Assembly: GCA_031425695.1 (NCBI GenBank)
Contig: JANPJV010000167.1
Location: 1-20,088, forward strand
Length of the DNA stretch: 20,088 nucleotides
Source: JANPJV01 sp031425695
Lineage (GTDB): Bacteria > Pseudomonadota > Gammaproteobacteria > Xanthomonadales > SZUA-5
Reading direction: 5' to 3'
In this document: positions 16,501 to 20,088 of the stretch, piece by piece
How the letters are laid out: every line of letters begins with the position of its first letter
Numbering within the stretch: the stretch's first letter is position 1
The notes under the pieces: generated by a model
Database searches by the model: none
What the model saw: the letters and a program-made list of their open reading frames with translations, nothing else
Told to the model about the DNA's origin: nothing
Program-made: the position numbers and the translations under genes

Positions 16501-17390
16501 CCATCATTGGACAGCCCGATGCCACGGATCACCCCGTGGATGTGGTCACCATCACGGCGCGCATCCGCCAGCCGTTTCAGCGCGACGAAGGCGGCGCCTT
16601 CGGCCGGCAACAAACCGTCGGCTCCGGCATGAAAGGGCCGCGACTGCCCCGACTTGCTGAGCGCATTGAGCGCGCTGAATCCGATATGCAGGAACAGGTC
16701 GTCGGCACCCTGCACTGCGCCGGCGAGCATGAGATCCGCGCTGCCTTCCTGCAGCCGATCGCACGCGAGCTTGATCGCATACAGCGAGCTCGCGCAGGCC
16801 GCGTCCAGGCAGAAGCTGCCGGCATCGAGCGCCAACGCATCGGCAAGGACCTGCGCCGCGCCACTGCTGACGTATCGATTGCGCGGATCGCCTTTGCCGC
16901 TGCCAGTCCACACGCCCTGGGCGTACTCGGCCATGCCGGGCGTTGGGAAGCCAAGATTGCCGAAGATCGCGCCGGTGCGCGCCCTTGTGGGGGTGTCCGG
17001 CCCCCGCGAAGCTCGGGCGTTCGCTAGCTCATGCGGCATGCCACATGAGCGAGCTTGCTCACCCTTCAACGCCTCGCGCGCCGCATGCAGCGTCCACAAC
17101 ACCAGCGGATCGAGCCCTTCGAGTACAGTCGCGGGAACCGCAAAACCATTCGGATCCCAGATCGACTCAAAGCCGGTGACATACCCACCGCGATTCGACC
17201 ACGTGCGATCAGCGCAGGCGTCCTGCGGATCGCACAATGCATCGGCACGCCGCATTCCCCAGCGTCCTTCCGGCACCGATGAGACCAGCTCGCGCCCGGC
17301 GGCGACCGCATCCCAAAGTGCCTCCGGGCTCAGCGCGCCAGGCAGCACGCATGCGCGTCCGACGATCGCGATTGGTGAGAACACGCTCAA
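10566..17390 (-). CDS. PfaC-like megasynthase: KS-CLF-AT-four hotdog dehydratase domains
   Basis: A 2274-residue iterative lipid/polyketide synthase. Domains: ketosynthase, about 1-455, with C199 (DAACASS), H334 (CHATGTPVGD) and H370 (KSNLGHL); chain-length-factor KS, about 470-835, where the cysteine is Ala633 (QAGAASG); acyltransferase, about 890-1260, with S1008 (GYSSGE); a long low-complexity linker, about 1290-1455, with a helical segment; then four FabA-type hotdog modules to about 2260. The second and fourth keep the catalytic His (H1748 in DGHFKNDPCMPG, H2151 in KAHFFQDPVQPG) with Glu 14 residues later; the first and third lack it. The start is TTG at 17390, overlapping the upstream stop (TTGA); GTG at 17384 is an alternative. 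KS-CLF-AT-DH order recalls myxobacterial PUFA synthases more than Shewanella PfaC. Repeat-derived peptides interrupt it in at least six places. Confidence 0.92.
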   Translation of the reverse strand: MSVFSPIAIVGRACVLPGALSPEALWDAVAAGRELVSSVPEGRWGMRRADALCDPQDACADRTWSNRGGYVTGFESIWDPNGFAVPATVLEGLDPLVLWTLHAAREALKGEQARSCGMPHELANARASRGPDTPTRARTGAIFGNLGFPTPGMAEYAQGVWTGSGKGDPRNRYVSSGAAQVLADALALDAGSFCLDAACASSLYAIKLACDRLQEGSADLMLAGAVQGADDLFLHIGFSALNALSKSGQSRPFHAGADGLLPAEGAAFVALKRLADARRDGDHIHGVIRGIGLSNDGRGKGLLAPAEEGQQRAMRAAFAVAGLRPDQVSLIECHATGTPVGDATELRSTAAVYAGAVELPIGSLKSNLGHLITTAGAAGLIKVLEALRTRQRPPTLHVEIPNAALAGTPFRVLQALEEWPAGPPRIAAVSAFGFGGNNAHLLVSEESADIVDEPIGTRGDQERPSGSSALPATIAIVGLGCMIASAKDRAAFATELFAGNSLLNFQGEGRIGEIELDLADLRFPPKDLLQALPQQLGLLEVAHAALAETVALPRERTGIFIGMEPDPEVARHGLRWRLANLEQDPARLRAARDRVIPALEAAAVLGSMPNIPANRLSSQFDLAGPGFTVQAGAASGTVAMDLALRALRRGELDAALVGAVDFSCEAVQRSVRDTRPGDAAAAIVLKRLADAERDGDRVYALVDALDVVGAAIAAIVPAAKTFPEREHLAARFGTPYAASGMLEVVAAALRLHHRRHADGSPWLSIEARSLVVLADGPAQPALRLTEAGGSVARRGAGAAHLARPDIVRALSATLPQVGHPPRTETELPRLHCFSGRDRAEVIAQLRERTDAFVGPDLVRTLCLEGRASGHGPDPQEKSPARLVLVATDADLERVKARAIAHLETGAPAGIGVHFAERPVGGEIAFVFAGAGASYAGMGRELLLHLPQLVPALALRSKRLAVALEWAYVSGHAPSAIEQLWGASALAQLHLELSRGVLGLQPDAWLGYSSGETNALFAAGIWTDADELMDESEQSGLMTHELGGEFAAVERCWGGPVEWASWTVLASPEEVRHAIGDSLRVHLAIIQSDEESLIAGDASECARVVERLGAARCVRLDYPLAVHVPELRNVGDRWLGLHRRRTVSDVPGRIYSNALGRAYVPDTDACARAILDQATATLDLRPAILQAWNDGVRVFIEHGPGGSYSRAIRSVLGHRQALVVNLDRKGQGIEGLLNAVAALLAAGVPVDHAALEAALPRVVATPKAGRVLTVPAHAPLLDWVQIRQELAQTTFQVMAPAPRLPPVLAMCVTASELVPGQWVGVESVRTRSEPTRAELTRAEPARAEHTTAEPSVAAVRGSGPCPDAVCPALSHHQSLLGNLARVQQEFVLAQQAAHEQFMGLQQRALEILVGVAASGRVPTLVSELPPQPASEDKDRVHGRSHDDRSPNVRSHDSTPRGPSFSRAQLEVHSGGLISEIFGPGFAPQDQYLRQVRMPLPPLLLADRVVGLDAEPLSMGKGRIWTETDVRDDAWYLQHGHMPAGVMIEAGQADLMLISWLGVDLLNRGERVYRLLGCELTYHGDLPRSGDTLRFQIDLDGHAAQGDVRLMFFHYDCINYRDDDTTARKQLSVRQGQAGFFTDAELAASAGCLWSAETQSIAPAPILDPPVVECGRNSFSREDLEAFARGDAFGCFGPGFERAQTHTRSPAIHQGSMLLLDRITALASAGGPWQRGYLRAELDITPSQWFFDGHFKNDPCMPGTLMFEACLQTLALFLAARGYTLERDGWRFQPVPELPYQLQCRGQVTPRSRLLVTEVFVEEVSAGPVPTVFADLLCTVDGLKAFHARRVGLELVPDWPLAQLETLFPRSESTAHNNDGQVAVVDGFRFDQRSLLACALGRPTQAFGPMYARFDGPQRVARLPSPPYLFASRVASVSGPIGVLKAGARCVIEYDVPPDAWYFDANDGRSMPFAVLLEAALQPCGWLSSYVGSALTIDSELGFRNLDGKGTLHAEVFRGSGTLTTEVELLEVSATAGIIIESFSVRCRLGDREVYSLRTVFGFFPPAALAAQAGLPTSPAQREILERPSDYLFDLHAPATWTTPSALSNPETTDEYGARLRMLDRVDGWWPDAGAAGLGQLRAVKDIDANEWFFKAHFFQDPVQPGSLGIEAMIQLLAFYMLETGMGSGIEHPRFESLTVEREHIWKYRGQVLPHHRRVHTTIEILERGRDPRGAYAVASASLWADGRRIYESPALGLRIVAGESVVTGASGQGPDPLKA
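10577..10607. repeat. GTGG-headed hairpin element encoding the megasynthase C-terminus
   Basis: GTGG is followed by GTCCGGAC-ctt-GTCCGGAC (10581-10599), a perfect 8-3-8 hairpin, then GCT. Read on the minus strand in frame it encodes ASGQGPDP, nearly the last residues of the 2274-residue protein. The stop codon and the GTG start of the next gene follow within about 15 bases. Confidence 0.85.
13038..13085. repeat. 30-bp-spaced GTCGTGGGAGCG direct repeat in a megasynthase linker
   Basis: GTCGTGGGAGCG occurs at 13038-13049 and again at 13068-13079, exactly 30 bp (ten codons) apart. The second copy runs into GGCCATGGACGCGA, which looks like a decayed palindrome. It lies in frame in the linker before the first hotdog domain and encodes a charged stretch around GRSHDDRSPNVRSHD. 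Confidence 0.65.
13302..13431. repeat. Inverted pair of GTGG-headed hairpins flanking 15-bp tandem repeats, in frame
   Basis: A minus-oriented hairpin unit (GTCCGGAC-aag-GTCCGGAC, 13305-13323, then CCAC) and a plus-oriented unit (GTTCGGAC-ctt-GTCCGAAC, 13406-13424) enclose four 15-bp repeats at 13344-13358, 13359-13373, 13374-13388 and 13389-13403. The 15-mers encode the five-residue repeats TRAEL, TRAEP, ARAEH and TTAEP in the linker after the acyltransferase domain. Every unit is a multiple of three or otherwise keeps the frame. Confidence 0.85.
14768..14834. repeat. Head-to-head pair of GTGG-headed hairpins between CLF and AT domains
   Basis: A plus-oriented unit (GTCCGGAC-cgt-GTCCGGAC, 14772-14790) and a minus-oriented unit (GTCCGGAC-aag-GTCCGGAC, 14812-14830, then CCAC) are separated by about 20 bp. 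Both are read in frame, giving FVGPDLVRTL and GHGPDPQEKS at about residues 852-876, between the chain-length factor and the acyltransferase domain. Confidence 0.85.
15978..16012. repeat. GC-rich palindrome in frame between KS and CLF domains
   Basis: GGCCGAG and CTCGGCC form a stem within the sequence between GGGAGGGCC and GCCGCTCTTGGTC. The outline (CTCC, GGC palindrome, GCCGCTCTT) matches the palindromes at 9690-9904 and 20028-20088. On the minus strand it reads QERPSGSSALP, at about residues 459-470, directly before the second KS-like domain begins with ATIAIVG. Confidence 0.7.
16980..17063. repeat. Palindromic insertion inside the first ketosynthase domain
   Basis: Two palindromes lie side by side: GGGGG-tgtccgg-CCCCC near 16988-17004, preceded by TTGTGG, and GCTAGCTCATG paired with CATGAGCGAGC (one mismatch) near 17024-17055. 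In frame they encode about 28 residues (110-137, around GEQARSCGMPHELANARAS) between the helix TLHAAREAL and the strand RTGAIFGN, where ketosynthases normally have a short loop. Confidence 0.7.
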
Positions 17391-20088
17391 TGGCGCGGCA
17401 GCGCGTGGTTCTGGACCCCGCGCAACTCGGTCAGGCGCCGGCCCTGGCTGTCAGTGAACAGGATGTCGGTCGTGACCGCGTTGCTGCCGAGCTTGCGTCC
17501 ATAGGCAGCGGCGCGGATCAGGCCCTTGCTGGGTGCGACGCCGTACACCCGGATCTCGTCGACCGCCGTGGGCAGGTTGGCACCGCCGAGCATGCGCTGG
17601 CCAAAGAGCACCGCCATCTGCAGGCCGCCATCCAGCGCGGCCACATCGAGCTGCCACGGCTCGTCCGTCCAGCCCGCGTGCTCGACCCCGCGAACGGTCG
17701 CACCGACGCCCTGGTCAGAGATGCCCTCGATGTTCTCGATGAGCTCGAAAGAGCCGCGGTGGAACAGCAGATCCTGGTAGATGGGCTCGCCGTCCCAGGC
17801 GTCCAGGTTCAGCGCCGGCAGGCCACTGTCCGCGGCACGCTGCTCGATGCTGAGCTCGGCACGGGCACAGTAATGGAGCTGTCCCTTGGCGTCGCGCACG
17901 GCGAGCTGGAGCTGGCCCTCGCCGTCCGGGATCGCCGTCCCCTGGATCAGGAAGCGATTGCCACCGTTGTCGAAGCCAGTCAGGCGAATGCCCTTGAGCA
18001 CCTTGAAATCATGCAGCGCTGCGAGCTTGAGGCCCGGGCGGAAACTGCGCGCGGCGCGCGACAACCATTCGGCGACCAGCACGACCGGTACCACCGGCGT
18101 GCCATTGACCGCATGCCCCTCGAGGTAGCCGTGGCTGAGACGCTGCACGTTGAGCTCGAGCTCGTAAACTCGCGCACTGGCGCCGGCAAACAACAAGGCC
18201 TCCGCGCGCGGAGCGCCGCCGAGAACCAATTCGACCTCACCGCCCGCGTCGCGCATCTCGTCGGCGAACATGCGCGCACCGACGGCGAGCGGGATCATCG
18301 GCACGCCCAGCTCAGCAAAACGGGTGCGCAGATGCGGCGTGACCATGCCGCCCTCCCACGGACCCCAACCCAGCGATTTCACGCGCAGCTGCGGACGCCG
18401 CCGCGCTTCGTGCACGACGACCTTGGCGAGCACTTCATTCGCCATTGCGTAGTCGGATTGTCCGTTGTTCCCACAGCGCGCCGAGACCGACGAGAACACG
18501 CACAGCAAGGCCAGCGGGTCGTCGGCCGTGACCTCCAGCAGCGCGCGCAAGCCATCGACCTTGGTATCGAACACACGATCGAATTGCGCCGTCGTTTTCT
18601 CCGCGATGCTCTTGTCCGCCAGCACACCCGCGGCATGCACGACGCCGCGAATCGGTCCCCACTGCGTACGGATCTCGCCCAGCGCGCTCTGCAGCGCGTC
18701 ACGATCAGCGACGTCGATGGCGAGGTAACGTGCCTCGCCACCCGCAGCGGTGATCGCAGCCAGCGTCTGGCGAATCTCGCGATTGGCCTTGAGCTCGCGC
18801 AGCTGTTCGGCCAGCTGCGGCGGCGTCGGGCTCTCGCCGCGCGCACGCGCCTGCGCCAGCAGCGCAGCCTTGAGCGCGGGTTCGTCCTCGAGCTGAGTCA
18901 GGCTGGCCGGCTCGTCGGCCAGCACGGTTCGCCCGAGTAGCACGAAGCGCGCGCGCGATTCGCCCGCCCACTGCGCGATACAGGCCGCGGTCACACCGCG
19001 CGCGCCGCCCGAGACGAGCACCACGTCGCCCGGCCCGATCAGGGCAACAGTCGGGTGCACCGGCGCTGCAACACTTGCCAGCGTAAAGCGCCCGCCAGCG
19101 GCCGGCAACGCGACCTCGATCTCGGCGCCACCGTCGAGCAGTTCGTCGACGAGCGTAGACGAAATTGCCTCCGGGGTTCGCCCTGCCCGCTCTAAATCAA
19201 TTGCCTTGCACGCTGCTTGCGGCCATTCCAGCGCGGCAGTCTTCACCAGCGCGGGGAGGCCGGAAAGCCAGGGTCGCAGCGGGTCACTGGCTGCGTCAAG
19301 CCCGAAGCTGCCACCCGTATCCTGCACGCACACAAACAAGCCACGCGCCGCGCTCAGCGCTGGCGCGAGCGCTTGCGCAACGGCAAAAGCTTCACGGTTG
19401 ATGGCGACGGCCGCAGCGACATCGGCGCAATCACGCAGCCCCCCGAGATAGACGCACGCGGTCGCGCCTGGCGGCAGTGCATCCACTGCGTGCGCATTGA
19501 CGCCGCGCTCGCGCAACTGCTCGACCACTACGCTGTTGTACTGCGCACCACCGATGACCCAAACCTCGCCACCGCCAAGCAGGCCCGGCTGCGCCATGCC
19601 GGTGACCGGCGCATCAATCAGCTCGAGGCAGAATCGACCGAGGTCAGACTTTTGCGCCGTCTGCTGTTGTGGGTCTCCACTGTGCGCAGGAGCTTTTGCC
19701 TGTGGTGGGTCTGCGCTGTGCGCGGACGCTTTTGCTGGTGCTGGGTCTGAGCTATGGCCCGTGGCTTTGGTCGACCCCCCCAGATACCCAACAATCTCCC
19801 CTAACGTATGCAACCCGCTCAAGTGCGCCCGATCACCGCGGCTCGGCGTCGGCGAACGCTCCTCGATGGCACTCAGGGTCTCGACGCGCTTGATCGAGTC
19901 AATGCCGAGATCCCCTTCGAGATCCATCTCCAGCCCGAGCATGTCGACGGGATAGCCGGTTTTTTCGGCAACGATCTGCAGCATCAGGGCGGCGAGGTCG
20001 ATGGCTGGTGTTGGTGTTGGTGTCGGTAGAGCGGCCGCGCGGGAGCGCGGCCCTCCAGCGAGTGCGGGCTCCGGGAGGGCCGCGCTCC
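17387..20088 (-). CDS. PfaA-like megasynthase, C-terminal part (ACP-KR-dehydratase), cut by window edge
   Basis: The C-terminal 899 residues of a protein whose start lies beyond the window; the frame is open to the last base. From the edge: an Ala/Pro linker (PTPTPTP), an acyl carrier protein with phosphopantetheine serine in GDLGIDSIKRVE (codon 19894-19896), a repeat-rich linker, a ketoreductase with NADPH loop VSGGARGVT and Ser/Tyr in FSSVSARCGNNGQSDYAMANE, and a double-hotdog dehydratase with HAVNGTPVVP and the partner Asp in AALDGGLQ. ACP-KR-DH is the C-terminal order of PfaA, which normally starts with KS and AT and has several ACPs; only one is visible. With the downstream protein it would extend and reduce a chain held on the ACP. 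Its TGA overlaps the next start (TTGA). Confidence 0.9.
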   Translation of the reverse strand, partial: SAALPEPALAGGPRSRAAALPTPTPTPAIDLAALMLQIVAEKTGYPVDMLGLEMDLEGDLGIDSIKRVETLSAIEERSPTPSRGDRAHLSGLHTLGEIVGYLGGSTKATGHSSDPAPAKASAHSADPPQAKAPAHSGDPQQQTAQKSDLGRFCLELIDAPVTGMAQPGLLGGGEVWVIGGAQYNSVVVEQLRERGVNAHAVDALPPGATACVYLGGLRDCADVAAAVAINREAFAVAQALAPALSAARGLFVCVQDTGGSFGLDAASDPLRPWLSGLPALVKTAALEWPQAACKAIDLERAGRTPEAISSTLVDELLDGGAEIEVALPAAGGRFTLASVAAPVHPTVALIGPGDVVLVSGGARGVTAACIAQWAGESRARFVLLGRTVLADEPASLTQLEDEPALKAALLAQARARGESPTPPQLAEQLRELKANREIRQTLAAITAAGGEARYLAIDVADRDALQSALGEIRTQWGPIRGVVHAAGVLADKSIAEKTTAQFDRVFDTKVDGLRALLEVTADDPLALLCVFSSVSARCGNNGQSDYAMANEVLAKVVVHEARRRPQLRVKSLGWGPWEGGMVTPHLRTRFAELGVPMIPLAVGARMFADEMRDAGGEVELVLGGAPRAEALLFAGASARVYELELNVQRLSHGYLEGHAVNGTPVVPVVLVAEWLSRAARSFRPGLKLAALHDFKVLKGIRLTGFDNGGNRFLIQGTAIPDGEGQLQLAVRDAKGQLHYCARAELSIEQRAADSGLPALNLDAWDGEPIYQDLLFHRGSFELIENIEGISDQGVGATVRGVEHAGWTDEPWQLDVAALDGGLQMAVLFGQRMLGGANLPTAVDEIRVYGVAPSKGLIRAAAYGRKLGSNAVTTDILFTDSQGRRLTELRGVQNHALPRH
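19660..19770. repeat. Three 36-bp GTGG-headed hairpin units in frame in the ACP-KR linker
   Basis: Hairpins at 19673-19691, 19709-19727 and 19745-19763 repeat with an exact 36-bp period. The middle one (GTCTGCGC-tgt-GCGCGGAC) is nearly identical to the units at 4664-4754; the outer two are degenerate. They encode the 12-residue repeats TKATGHSSDPAP, AKASAHSADPPQ and AKAPAHSGDPQQ in the linker between the acyl carrier protein and the ketoreductase. Confidence 0.85.
20028..20088. repeat. Inverted pair of GC-rich palindromes in frame before the ACP, running off the window
   Basis: AGAGCGGCCGCGCGGGAGCG and the following CGGCCCTCC (20028-20056) form one palindromic unit; an inverted unit starts GGAGGGCCGCGCTCC at 20074 and is cut by the window edge. 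The same inverted pair occurs twice at 9689-9872. Here the minus strand reads through it as SALPEPALAGGPRSRAAAL, a linker before the acyl carrier protein. Confidence 0.7.

Noticed and set aside
10749..18940. Long plus-strand open frames (for example 10749-11900, 13752-14951, 15762-17027, 17237-18940)
   Set aside because: All are antisense shadows of the megasynthase genes, with Arg/His/Ala-biased composition and no domain motifs.

Overview
The window is GC-rich and densely coded. It looks like a gammaproteobacterium, most likely of the Xanthomonadales/Lysobacterales. This placement is an inference from the paired methionine transaminase and omega-amidase genes, the many small palindromic repeats with GTAG or GTGG heads, and a secreted peptidase ending in a WYDP-type module common in that group. 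No rRNA, tRNA, CRISPR array, transposase or phage gene was found.

Left part (1-4827), housekeeping and accessory genes. On the minus strand, a methionine/glutamine-type aminotransferase (846-1991) overlaps an omega-amidase (67-858); together they form a transamination-deamidation pair. A divergent intergenic region of about 360 bp carries an imperfect inverted repeat with arms of about 62 bp. An alpha/beta hydrolase (2354-3310) and a small proline-rich protein (3461-3727) follow on the plus strand. A spermidine-synthase-like protein (3855-4610) converges on them. GTAG-headed repeats sit between these genes and supply the stop codons of all three. A further block of 36-bp tandem repeats lies at 4646-4813.

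Middle part (4828-9909). A two-gene minus-strand operon encodes an exported helical protein of unknown function (8538-9584) and a 1237-residue secreted M14 metallopeptidase with Calx-beta, beta-helix/choice-of-anchor and duplicated WYDP modules (4828-8541). Upstream of it is a 325-bp non-coding stretch made of two copies of a roughly 115-bp repeat.

Right part (9910-20088). A minus-strand operon encodes a PUFA-synthase-like (Pfa-type) iterative megasynthase. The order of transcription is: a PfaA-like protein cut by the window edge (ACP-KR-dehydratase visible), a 2274-residue PfaC-like protein (KS, chain-length-factor KS, AT, four FabA-type hotdog domains), and an Sfp-type phosphopantetheinyl transferase that would load the ACPs. 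Both junctions are 4-bp overlaps with non-ATG starts (TTGA and GTGA), implying coupled translation. The product is a polyketide-like or polyunsaturated lipid chain; the exact product cannot be read from the sequence, and no enoyl reductase is visible here.

The most unusual feature is that several families of REP-like palindromes are inserted in frame in the megasynthase genes, mostly at inter-domain linkers, once inside the KS domain and once as the protein's C-terminus. One family (8-nt arm, 3-nt loop, 8-nt arm) shows compensatory arm changes and is free of stop codons in all six frames. It also occurs outside genes at 4646-4813.
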